Assembly: GCF_004210375.1 (NCBI RefSeq)
Contig: NC_134827.1
Coordinates: 102,657,285-102,721,284 of the forward strand
Length of the DNA stretch: 64,000 nucleotides
Direction: 5' to 3'
Source of the DNA: Tachypleus tridentatus
Lineage: Eukaryota; Arthropoda; Merostomata; Xiphosura; Limulidae
The position numbers and the translations under genes are program-made. How positions within the stretch are numbered: the stretch's first letter is position 1; the number at the start of each line of letters is the position of its first letter. The notes beneath the pieces are model-generated. The model was given only the letters and a program-made list of their open reading frames with translations, made no database searches and was not told where the DNA came from. Below are positions 35,578 to 44,515 of the stretch, in pieces.

Positions 35578-35848
35578 GCCCGGCATGGCTGGGTGGTTAA
35601 GACACTCGACTCCTCATCTGAGGGTCGCGGGTTCGAATCCCTTTCACACTAAACATGCTTGCCCTTTTAGCCATGGGGGCGTAATAATATGACGGTCAAT
35701 CCCACTATTCGTTGGTAAAAGAATAGCCCAAGAGTTGGAGGTGGGTGGTGATGACTAGCTGCCTTCCCTCTAGTCTTACACTGCTAAATTAGGGACGGCT
35801 AGCGCAGATAGCCCTCGTGTAGCTTTGCGCGAAATTCAAAAAAACATT
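35578..35848 (+). mobile_element. tRNA-derived SINE (type 1), copy A at the left edge of the tandem duplication
   Basis: Head GCCCGGCATGGCTGGGTGGT, B box GGGTTCGAATCCC, central domain and tail. Its 3' half and flank (from 35751) are identical to the corresponding part of the SINE at 37.5 kb. Its 5' half and left flank are different from that copy. Confidence 0.93.
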
Positions 35849-35852
35849 TGTG

Positions 35853-35972
35853 TGTGAGTGTGTTTTCTTACAGCAAAGCCATATCAGGCTATCTGCTGAG
35901 CCCACCAAGGGGAATCGAACCCCTGATTTTAGCGTTGTAAATCCGTAGACATACCGCTGTACTAGAGGGAAA
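35853..35972 (-). mobile_element. tRNA-derived SINE (type 2) within duplication copy 1
   Basis: On the + strand TTCTTACAGCAAAGCC and GGGGAATCGAACCCCTGATT are the complements of the tail and B box. CCGCTGTACTAGAGGG is the complement of the head. It abuts the tail of the type 1 SINE. Confidence 0.87.
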
Positions 35973-36455
35973 CAATTCAAAACAAACCAATCAAAGGTTC
36001 GAACCCGGGACTTGGCTAATCAGTTACAGAATAGTAACTGAAATGTTTGATATGTTCACCTAATGAGAACATGAGTAATTATTATTTACATTCCCGTATG
36101 TTCGTCTCCCATTGCAAAGAGTATTTGCAATTAAATTTGTATTTAATTGTCTATGCAAATCATGTTTTGATATTTGGTTTTAGGCTTCACAATATTTCTT
36201 AGGACATTATTATAGCACGCGTCACTACGTGAGAAACGACAACACTATTTCTATGAAGCCTAAAAATTGATTCGTTGCTATCCTGAACTGATGTTGCACT
36301 TCTGATTCTACCATCTTTGACCCCAAGTGGTCAAACAAGTTTCGCGAAGTAACAACTATAATTACACATCAAAACACGTGCATTAAACACATCAGTATTC
36401 CTCACCTAGTACGGATCTTTTTAGAAACACATAACTGAATCGGAACTGTTCTTAC

Positions 36456-36909
36456 CAAGGTGCAGAGTTAAATTCACTGCGGTCGGATACTGAAGTCCTT
36501 CGAACATCGTTTCGCTTTGCCACCAGGTTTCGTTGTTGTTGCTATTCAAGTCCGTTAGGTATTCCGGAGGATGAGCAAGTCCGACTTGTCTGCTGTCACA
36601 CCGTTCACAGGATTTTGTTCCTCCTGTCGCACTCGTCTGGAAGCAATATTGTGTTGGCTCGCGGATACCGCAAGTGTTAGTCGCTTCCACGTGCACGTTA
36701 AAGGCGGCATTGCTAAACTCCGGCATGCAACGCTGTGGCCGACCGCGTGCGTCGTAGCAGCCGCGCGAGGTGTGACGCCGGGAGGTAAAACTAAACGTTT
36801 TGTTACATTGCACTGGATAAAAGTGAAAAAGGCACATTAGCAGCATGAAAATGAACGAGTATTTCAAAATAAACTTCCTTAGCACGAGAATATATCTGCG
36901 TTCCACCAT
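36456..36909 (-). CDS. LanB2 (LAMC1 orthologue): laminin subunit gamma, first coding exon (copy 1)
   Basis: This encodes the N-terminus of a laminin gamma chain, a secreted basement-membrane glycoprotein whose LN domain drives network polymerisation. The ATG at 36909 has a favourable context (GAA before, G after). Residues 1-35 form a hydrophobic signal peptide ([17 protein letters not shown]). The LN domain begins near residue 51: [18 protein letters not shown], then ATNTCG, then [16 protein letters not shown] and VNLTLHLG. These are diagnostic of laminin gamma rather than beta or netrin. Sequons are visible (NKT at 36, NET at 126, NLT at 146). The exon ends with a splice donor (CTTG|GTAAGA, last exon base 36456) after one base of codon 152. 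Beyond it the frame runs into intron. No later exon was found to the left, so intron 1 must be long. The whole exon is duplicated at 38372-38825, where residue 37 is Glu in place of Lys. Confidence 0.93.
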
Positions 36910-37040
36910 TTCCCTCTGATAACGTGACTTCGCGCGAGCTATAAATTCGCGTATAAAACAACGGAACTCCGCAGAACAGGTGGATATAAACTATCGGCGG
37001 GCCTACCGCTTGTAGACCGTCTGACGATGATTGGCTGTCA
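36910..37040 (-). promoter_or_regulatory. putative laminin gamma proximal promoter/5' UTR (copy 1)
   Basis: The region upstream of the ATG is more GC- and CpG-rich than its surroundings. On the minus strand it carries an NF-Y type CCAAT box (CAGCCAATCA, 37028-37037) about 120 bp before the ATG, and a GC-box-like GCCCGCC near 36996-37002. No convincing TATA box lies in the right orientation. Promoter identity is inferred from position and motifs. Confidence 0.45.
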
Positions 37041-37492
37041 AACCTGGCCTTCTCTCGGTTCTCAATGAACCTATGGATGCTTCCAAATTTAGAGTGATGA
37101 GGGGTTGGGGTTCTCGAGTCCTCTAAGAAAAGGGGGCGAAAATATGAACCACGTTTACTCTGAGATCATTATTTGAGATTACTCTTTTAAACAAACAAAT
37201 AGATTAGCAAGAAATTTTATAAGTGATTGTTTGAAACATATATAATTAGAATAAATAACAAACATCCTTTGAAATAATGAATATTTATGTCTTCTTGTTT
37301 TGAGATATGTCAACATTTGGGAAACCACAAGATTAAAAAAAGTGATTCCTGGACTGTATGGTTAAAGGCTGAGTGCTGGTTTAGTCTAGGAACTACAGAC
37401 TGAAACCGAGTGACCACATGTCTTGTGTTTCATGCTTTACCACAGAATGCTGGTTTCCTAGCTACAGGGTAACCACATTATTCCTTCAGAAT
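37041..37492. other. unique DNA inside the duplicated block
   Basis: Upstream flank of the laminin exon, repeated at 38957-39408. No feature is recognised in it. Confidence 0.5.
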
Positions 37493-37765
37493 GGCCCTGC
37501 ATGGCCAAGCGTGTTAAGGCGTGCGACTCGTAATCTGAGGGTCGCGGGTTCGCATCCCCGTCGCGCCAAACATGCTTGCCCTTTCAGCCGTGGGGGCGTT
37601 ATAATGTGACGGTCAATCCCACTATTCGTTGGTAAAAGAGTAGCCCAAGAGTTGACGGTGGGTGGTAATGACTAGCTGCCTTCCCTCTAGTCTTACACTG
37701 CTAAATTAGGGACGGCTAGCGCAGATAGCCCTCGTGTAGCTTTGCGCGAAATTCAAAAAAACATT
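37493..37765 (+). mobile_element. tRNA-derived SINE (type 1), copy B: recombinant at the duplication junction
   Basis: The 5' part (CTGCATGGCCAAGCGTGTTA ... GAGTTGACGGTGGGTGGTAA) matches copy C at 39.4 kb, including the left flank. The 3' part (GCGCAGATAGCCCTCGTG and its right flank) matches copy A at 35.6 kb. The switch lies in a 53-bp tract (37668-37720) identical in all three. Confidence 0.95.
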
Positions 37766-37769
37766 TGTG

Positions 37770-37889
37770 TGTGAGTGTGTTTTCTTACAGCAAAGCCATA
37801 TCAGGCTATCTGCTGAGCCCACCAAGGGGAATCGAACCCCTGATTTTAGCGTTGTAAATCCGTAGACATACCGCTGTACTAGAGGGAAA
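37770..37889 (-). mobile_element. tRNA-derived SINE (type 2) within duplication copy 2
   Basis: Identical to the element at 35853-35972. It was carried along by the segmental duplication and is not an independent insertion. Confidence 0.87.
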
Positions 37890-38371
37890 CAATTCAAAAC
37901 AAACCAATCAAAGGTTCGAACCCGGGACTTGGCTAATCAGTTACAGAATAGTAACTGAAATGTTTGATATGTTCACCTAATGAGAACATGAGTAATTATT
38001 ATTTACATTCCCGTATGTTCGTCTCCCATTGCAAAGAGTATTTGCAATTAAATTTGTATTTAATTGTCTATGCAAATCATGTTTTGATATTTGGTTTTAG
38101 GCTTCACAATATTTCTTAGGACATTATTATAGCACGCGTCACTACGTGAGAAACGACAACACTATTTCTATGAAGCCTAAAAATTGATTCGTTGCTATCC
38201 TGAACTGATGTTGCACTTCTGATTCTACCATCTTTGACCCCAAGTGGTCAAACAAGTTTCGCGAAGTAACAACTATAATTACACATCAAAACACGTGCAT
38301 TAAACACATCAGTATTCCTCACCTAGTACGGATCTTTTAGAAACACATAACTGAATCGGAACTGTTCTTAC

Positions 38372-38825
38372 CAAGGTGCAGAGTTAAATTCACTGCGGTC
38401 GGATACTGAAGTCCTTCGAACATCGTTTCGCTTTGCCACCAGGTTTCGTTGTTGTTGCTATTCAAGTCCGTTAGGTATTCCGGAGGATGAGCAAGTCCGA
38501 CTTGTCTGCTGTCACACCGTTCACAGGATTTTGTTCCTCCTGTCGCACTCGTCTGGAAGCAATATTGTGTTGGCTCGCGGATACCGCAAGTGTTAGTCGC
38601 TTCCACGTGCACGTTAAAGGCGGCATTGCTAAACTCCGGCATGCAACGCTGTGGCCGACCGCGTGCGTCGTAGCAGCCGCGCGAGGTGTGACGCCGGGAG
38701 GTAAAACTAAACGTTTCGTTACATTGCACTGGATAAAAGTGAAAAAGGCACATTAGCAGCATGAAAATGAACGAGTATTTCAAAATAAACTTCCTTAGCA
38801 CGAGAATATATCTGCGTTCCACCAT
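38372..38825 (-). CDS. LanB2 (LAMC1 orthologue): laminin subunit gamma, first coding exon (copy 2)
   Basis: Second copy of the laminin gamma first exon, 1,916 bp upstream (in gene direction) of the first. The ATG at 38825, the signal peptide, the LN-domain start and the donor (CTTG|GTAAGA, last base 38372) are all intact. The one coding difference I see is Glu at residue 37 in place of Lys, just after the predicted signal-peptide cleavage region. The N-x-T sequon is kept in both. Because a first exon has no acceptor, a transcript starting here would splice past copy 1 to exon 2. The two copies would then act as alternative promoters and first exons. A false duplication in the assembly would look the same. 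Confidence 0.9.
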
Positions 38826-38956
38826 TTCCCTCTGATAACGTGACTTCGCGCGAGCTATAAATTCGCGTATAAAACAACGGAACTCCGCAGAACAGGTGGA
38901 TATAAACTATCGGCGGGCCTACCGCTTGTAGACCGTCTGACGATGATTGGCTGTCA
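38826..38956 (-). promoter_or_regulatory. putative laminin gamma proximal promoter/5' UTR (copy 2)
   Basis: Duplicate of the copy 1 upstream region. The CCAAT box (minus strand) lies at 38944-38953. No difference from copy 1 was noticed. Confidence 0.42.
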
Positions 38957-39408
38957 AACCTGGCCTTCTCTCGGTTCTCAATGAACCTATGGATGCTTCC
39001 AAATTTAGAGTGATGAGGGGTTGGGGTTCTCGAGTCCTCTAAGAAAAGGGGGCGAAAATATGAACCACGTTTACTCTGAGATCATTATTTGAGATTACTC
39101 TTTTAAACAAACAAATAGATTAGCAAGAAATTTTATAAGTGATTGTTTGAAACATATATAATTAGAATAAATAACAAACATCCTTTGAAATAATGAATAT
39201 TTATGTCTTCTTGTTTTGAGATATGTCAACATTTGGGAAACCACAAGATTAAAAAAAGTGATTCCTGGACTGTATGGTTAAAGGCTGAGTGCTGGTTTAG
39301 TCTAGGAACTACAGACTGAAACCGAGTGACCACATGTCTTGTGTTTCATGCTTTACCACAGAATGCTGGTTTCCTAGCTACAGGGTAACCACATTATTCC
39401 TTCAGAAT

Positions 39409-39682
39409 GGCCCTGCATGGCCAAGCGTGTTAAGGCGTGCGACTCGTAATCTGAGGGTCGCGGGTTCGCATCCCCGTCGCGCCAAACATGCTTGCCCTTT
39501 CAGCCGTGGGGGCGTTATAATGTGACGGTCAATCCCACTATTCGTTGGTAAAAGAGTAGCCCAAGAGTTGACGGTGGGTGGTAATGACTAGCTGCCTTCC
39601 CTCTAGTCTTACACTGCTAAATTAGGGACGGCTAGCACAGATAGCCCTCGAGTAGCTTTGTGCGAGATTCCAAAACAAACAA
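39409..39682 (+). mobile_element. tRNA-derived SINE (type 1), copy C at the right edge of the tandem duplication
   Basis: The 5' half and left flank are identical to copy B. From 39637 (GCTAGCACAG, GAGTAGCTTTGTGCGAGA) it differs from B and ends in an (AAAC)n tail at 39677-39700. Confidence 0.93.
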
Positions 39683-40440
39683 ACAAACAAACAAACAAAA
39701 CCTTCAAAATGTTTTTGTATTTTTTGTTTCGTAAAAAAGCAAACAACAATATTGATAACCAACTGATATATTCGTGAATATTTTTTTTAAATTTTAACCA
39801 CATATACATACTCAGAAAGAAGATAACCCTACACGTCACATCTTACATACTTAACTAAATGTTTTAATTAAATTACTTTAATTACTCGTTCCCATATTAG
39901 TTCAATTTAATCACTAACATAGGCGTAAATAAATCCCAGGTTTCGGAACTTTTACCTGCTGTATCAAAGTCTGTTAAAGAGGGAGTTTCCAGAACAACAT
40001 CAGGTATGACGTCACGTGTGTGACACCACATCTTTCACATCATTATGACGTCATGTTAGGAAGGATTTGAATAGGAAAATCGGGAAGTATTCTGTGAAAA
40101 ATAAGTGAAACAAATTAGCGCACATTTATGCTTTGGAATTAGTTTTAAAAATCCTTTGTTTAAACAGACGAGCGATTCCAATCGTCTGTTCAGTAAAGGA
40201 CTACTTCAGAGGAAAAATAAACATGTGTTTATGCAAATACGTGGTCATCGTAAGTTTTAATCTTTTATCCAAAGGTACTAATATGAAGTATGTTTGCTCA
40301 TTTATGTGTCGTGGAATCAGAAACAATACGCAGCATGTTCTTGGGAAGGAATGCATACATATATATTTTTATTTATTTACTTTGTATGTTTTCAGTTTCA
40401 TACAGAACTGTTTCAGTTTCCAGTGTTTCCCGTCATATTT
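39683..40440. other. non-coding DNA
   Basis: (AAAC)n SINE tail, then AT-rich unique DNA. Short TGACGTCA-like phrases (ATGACGTCACGTG at 40005-40017, ATTATGACGTCATG at about 40043) could be CREB/ATF-type sites, but I have no gene to attach them to. The 137-codon frame at 40133-40546 has no family signature and runs into the 45-bp array. Confidence 0.45.
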
Positions 40441-41498
40441 GTACATCTCTTCACTCAGCATTATAACTGGTCTCTGGCTATTTAGTGCATCTCTTCATTT
40501 AATATTACAACTGGTCTCTAACTATTTAGTGCATCTCTTCATTTAATATTACAACTGGTCTCTAACTATTTAGTGCATCTCTTCATTTAATATTACAACT
40601 GGTCTCTAACTATTTAGTGCATCTCTTCATTTAATATTACAACTGGTCTCTAACTATTTAGTGCATCTCTTCATTTAATATTACAACTGGTCTCTAACTA
40701 TTTAGTGCATCTCTTCATTTAATATTACAACTGGTCTCTAACTATTTAGTGCATCTCTTCATTTAATATTACAACTGGTCTCTAACTATTTAGTGCATCT
40801 CTTTTCATATTAATATTACAACTGGTCTCTAACTATTTAGTGCATCTCTTCATTTAATATTACAACTGGTCTCTAACTATTTAGTGCATCTCTTCATTTA
40901 ATATTACAACTGGTCTCTAACTATTTAGTGCATCTCTTCATTTAATATTACAACTGGTCTCTAACTATTTAGTGCATCTCTTCATTTAATATTACAACTG
41001 GTCTCTAACTATTTAGTGCATCTCTTCATTTAATATTCTAACTGGTCTCTAGCTATCTAGTACATCTCTTCACTCAATATTCTAATTGGTCTCTAGCTAT
41101 CTAGTACATATCTTCACTCAGTATTTTAACTGGTCTCTAGCTATCTAGCACTATATCTTTTCACTCAGTATTCTAACTGTTCTTTAGGTATCTAGTACAT
41201 CTATTCACTCAGTATTTTAACTGGTCTCTAGCTGTTTTGCATTAATACCTTCACTCAATATTCTAACTGGTCCCTTGCTATCTAATACAACGTCTCTTCA
41301 CTCAGTATTCTAACTGGTCTCTAGCTGTCCAGCACTACATCTCTCCACTCACTATTCCAACTGATTTTTTGCTATCTAGTATAACATCTCTTCACTCAGT
41401 AATCTAACTGGTCTCTAGCTATATAGTACAATATGTCTTCACTCAGTATTTTATCTGGTCTCTAGCGCTAGCACTACGACTCTTCACTCAGTATTCTG
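40441..41498 (+). repeat. 45-bp minisatellite, about 23 copies
   Basis: The unit is TAGTGCATCTCTTCATTTAA, then TATTACAACTGGTCTCTAAC, then TATTT. Roughly the first 13 units are almost identical. From about 41030 units diverge strongly (CACTCAGTATTCTAACTGG), so the array is young on the left and old on the right. Confidence 0.95.
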
Positions 41499-41513
41499 TT
41501 TAGATAGTTTGTT

Positions 41514-42452
41514 TGGTTCCAAGTATATTTTTTTTATTTTACCTGCTCTTGTTTTATCAGTTCCAAGTCTGGTCCGTTATTTTATCTACTCTTGTCTTAT
41601 CAGTTGCAAGTCTGGTTCATTATTTTACTTGCTCTTGTTTTGTGAGTTCTAAGTCTATTTTATTATTTTATCTGCTCTTGTTTTATCAGTTCCAAGTCTG
41701 ATTTATTATTTTATCTGCTGTTGTTTTATCAGTTCCAAGTCTGGTTCATTAATTTATTTGCTATTGCTTTAGCAGTTCCAAGTCTGGTTCGTTATTTTAT
41801 TTGCTATTGCTTTAGCAGTTCCAAGTCTGGTTCGTTATTTTATTTGCTCTTGTTTTATCAGTTCCAAGTATGGTTTCTTATTTTATCTTCTCTTGCTTTT
41901 ATTAGTTCCAAGTCTAGTTCATTATTTTGTCTGCTCTGGTTTTATCAGTTCCAAGTCTGGTTCTTTATTTTATCTGCTCTTGTTTTATCAGTTCGAAGTG
42001 TGGTTTGTTATTTTATCTGCTCTTCTTTTATTAATTTCAAGTCTGGTTTATCATTTTACTGCTCTTGCCTTATCAGTTCCAAGTCTGATTTTTTATTTCA
42101 TCTGCTCTTGTTTTATCAGTTCCAAGTCAGGTTTGTTATTTTATCTGCTCTTCTCTTATTAATTTCAAGTCTTGTTTATCATTTTACTGCTCTTGCCTTA
42201 TCAGTTCTAAGTCTGATTTTTTATTTCATCTGCTCTTGTTTTATCAGTTCCAAATCAGGTTTGTTATTTTATCTGCTCTTTTTTATCAGTTCCAAATCTG
42301 GTTTTTTATTTTATCTGCTCTTTTTTATAAGTTCCAAGATTGGTTTGTTATTTTATCTGCTCTTGTTCTATCAGTTCCAAGATTAGTTTGTTATTTTATC
42401 TGCTCTTGTTTTATCAGTTCCAAGATTGATTTGTTATTTTATCTGCTTTTGT
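41514..42452 (+). repeat. 43-bp minisatellite, about 22 copies
   Basis: The unit is TTATTTTATCTGCTCTTGTT, then TTATCAGTTCCAAGTCTGGT, then TCG. Copies are diverged (5-20%). It follows the 45-bp array directly with no sequence similarity to it. The 221-codon frame over it is repetitive and not a gene. Confidence 0.93.
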
Positions 42453-43164
42453 TTTTTTTAAATGAATTCACAACTTCTTTCAGAAACTAGTGAGACCAAA
42501 ACTTAGAACCACAATATCAAACTTGGTGTCCCCCGCTGGTACAATGGTATGTCTGTGGATTTACAACGCTGAAGTTAGGTTCGATTCCCCTCTCACAGAC
42601 TCCAGCAGATAGCTCGATCTGGCTTTGCTATGAAAGAAAAACACTCTCAAACTTAGCATACGAACTGAAGTGCCACGGGTCGATAATCTTAACGGTTTGT
42701 TTCCGGGTCCAGACCCTCCACCCTCCTCTTGAGATAGCCAGAGGTAACTGGGTTAATGGAAGAGCTCGATCGATACACTGGGACCTCTGAGAATAATGAA
42801 GAGGGCCTTCTGTCCGCTGTACTAAACTTTCTTACTTTAACTTCAAAAATAATCAATCATACGAATATATTTGTGTCTTCGTATCTACAGAGACAAAACT
42901 AATTGTTTTGACCTGTCACAGGCAGCGTTAGGACCCCCAATTCCCACCCCTCCAGTGACAAAGCAGGAAGTCTTCGGATTTACAACGCCAAAATCAGTGT
43001 TTTGGTTCCCATGATGAGCATAGCACAGATAACACATTGTGTAACTTTGTCCTTAACAGTAAAAGAAACAAACAAAGCTTGCGTAAGGAAACGTTGAGAC
43101 AAACCTGTTTTGTGTATAGAATATATTGACTCACATAAAACCTACATAAAATTAAACATTTAAG
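42453..43164. other. non-coding DNA with SINE fragments
   Basis: Contains the type 2 SINE listed separately. At 42955-43076 there is a type 3 SINE + strand piece (GGATTTACAACGCC, GCATAGCACAGATAACACAT, TGTGTAACTTTG). The rest (42660-42950) is unassigned. Confidence 0.5.
42527..42645 (+). mobile_element. tRNA-derived SINE (type 2)
   Basis: Head CCCCGCTGGTACAATGGTAT, GGATTTACAACGC, perfect B box GGTTCGATTCCCC, tail CAGATAGCTCGATCTGGCTT ending TGCTATGAAAG. The best-preserved B box of this family in the window. Confidence 0.9.
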
Positions 43165-43431
43165 TTTGTTTGATTTTTAATTTTGCGCAAAGCTGCACGA
43201 GGACTTTCTGTTGCAGTCGTCTGTAAATTAGTAGTGTAAGACTAGAGGTAAGACAGCTAATTATCACCACCCACCGCCAATTCTTGGGCTGCTCTTTGAT
43301 CAACAAATGGTAGAATGGACCGTAACATTATAATGCCCCCACGGTTGAAAGGGCGATCATGTTTGGTGCGACGGGGATTCGAACCCGCGATCTTCAGATT
43401 ACGAGTCGAGCGCCTTAACCCATTAGCAGGC
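43165..43431 (-). mobile_element. tRNA-derived SINE (type 1), nearly full length
   Basis: Tail complement TTAATTTTGCGCAAAGCTGC, central domain with CCGCCAATTCTTGGGC, B-box complement GGGATTCGAACCCGCG and head to CCTTAACCCATTAG. Confidence 0.9.
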
Positions 43432-43562
43432 CAGCCAACATTTAAATGTCTGGTAGCTGACATAACTCTCATTATATTTATTATCTTTAAGTGTTCTGAA
43501 CATTGTTACAAATAATCAAATATCATGACAATATTATATATTTATTTACATGTGTACTTTAC

Positions 43563-43672
43563 CTGATAGTGTTCATGAGTTTGGTTCTGTTGAAACCACG
43601 ATAGCTGTTTGTAATCTCTCCTAGTGTTCGTTACTGGCATTCTTTGCACAATGGGGATGTTTGTTTTGTCAT
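43563..43672 (-). CDS. candidate exon running into the assembly gap
   Basis: On the minus strand one frame is open from the gap edge to a good splice donor (ATCAG|GTAAAGT, last exon base 43563). It reads phrases such as NIPIVQRMPVTNTRRDYKQL. The other two frames contain stops. It lies downstream of, and on the same strand as, the two TRPM exons, so it could be the next exon of that gene. However, I do not see a clear TRPM motif in it, and it could be chance. Confidence 0.3.
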
Positions 43673-44172
43673 NNNNNNNNNNNNNNNNNNNNNNNNNNNN
43701 NNNNNNNNNNNNNNNNNNNNNNNNNNNNNNNNNNNNNNNNNNNNNNNNNNNNNNNNNNNNNNNNNNNNNNNNNNNNNNNNNNNNNNNNNNNNNNNNNNNN
43801 NNNNNNNNNNNNNNNNNNNNNNNNNNNNNNNNNNNNNNNNNNNNNNNNNNNNNNNNNNNNNNNNNNNNNNNNNNNNNNNNNNNNNNNNNNNNNNNNNNNN
43901 NNNNNNNNNNNNNNNNNNNNNNNNNNNNNNNNNNNNNNNNNNNNNNNNNNNNNNNNNNNNNNNNNNNNNNNNNNNNNNNNNNNNNNNNNNNNNNNNNNNN
44001 NNNNNNNNNNNNNNNNNNNNNNNNNNNNNNNNNNNNNNNNNNNNNNNNNNNNNNNNNNNNNNNNNNNNNNNNNNNNNNNNNNNNNNNNNNNNNNNNNNNN
44101 NNNNNNNNNNNNNNNNNNNNNNNNNNNNNNNNNNNNNNNNNNNNNNNNNNNNNNNNNNNNNNNNNNNNNNNN
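43673..44172. other. assembly gap, 500 N
   Basis: Exactly 500 unknown bases. The round number suggests a scaffold join of unmeasured length. It falls within the apparent TRPM gene. Open frames reported across it are meaningless. Confidence 0.99.
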
Positions 44173-44515
44173 TGACCAAGATGAAAGTCATGTTAACTAC
44201 AGTTTTGTCCAAAATTCCTTTTAACTTTTCTATTTTGTTGGTTCAAAATCAAAAGTATTTAAAATAGCACTTCAAATCTATCTTTTGCCAACACGTCACT
44301 GCTCAACAGGTCCCAATGGAGAAATTTTGGAATCTGGTGCCACCTACAACTCAGTAAAGGGATTCAAGGCATGAAAGAATCAGTTTTAAGGCTTATTTAT
44401 CATACTGGTCACACAAAATATATCACACAGAACTGACCAATAATTGTAATGATGTTCGGGATGACATATTAAAAGGTGGTTGTTATGCTTATAACACTTC
44501 ATTCTCAAGACTTAC
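44173..44515. other. non-coding DNA (intron)
   Basis: Sequence between the gap and the downstream edge of the TRPM exon. No repeat or exon is recognised. Confidence 0.45.

Larger units (their letters stand above)
35751..37667 (+). repeat. tandem segmental duplication, copy 1 (about 1,917 bp)
   Basis: Near-identical to 37668-39583. By eye I find two differences: a C/T change in the laminin exon (36798 versus 38714 region) and a 1-bp T-run length change (copy 1 GATCTTTTTAG, copy 2 GATCTTTTAG). It contains a type 2 SINE, the laminin gamma first exon, its upstream region and the 5' part of the next type 1 SINE. Confidence 0.95.
37668..39583 (+). repeat. tandem segmental duplication, copy 2 (about 1,916 bp)
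   Basis: Second copy of 35751-37667 in direct orientation. See the SINE A/B/C entries for the breakpoints. Confidence 0.95.

Noticed and set aside
36571..36840. 89-codon + strand open frame opposite the laminin exon (also 38487-38756)
   Set aside because: It is the antisense shadow of the conserved laminin coding sequence and has no family match of its own.
36938..36992. TATAAA motifs near the laminin start as a TATA box
   Set aside because: They read TATAAA on the + strand, while the gene is on the minus strand. The minus-strand readings (TTTATAGC, TTTATATC) are weak, so I do not call a TATA box.
40133..40546. 137-codon + frame next to the 45-bp array
   Set aside because: It has no family signature, ends within the array, and overlaps another open frame of similar quality.
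41721..42386. 221-codon + frame rich in Phe, Leu and Ser, looking like a membrane protein
   Set aside because: It is the translation of the diverged 43-bp minisatellite. Hydrophobicity comes from the T-rich unit, and parallel frames exist.
375..43431. Functional tRNA genes at the many GGTTCGAATCCC sites
   Set aside because: Each B box is followed by the SINE central domain and tail, and the acceptor and D arms do not pair properly. They are tRNA-derived SINE heads, not tRNA genes.
43624..44267. Four open frames of 183-207 codons
   Set aside because: They consist almost entirely of the 500-N assembly gap.
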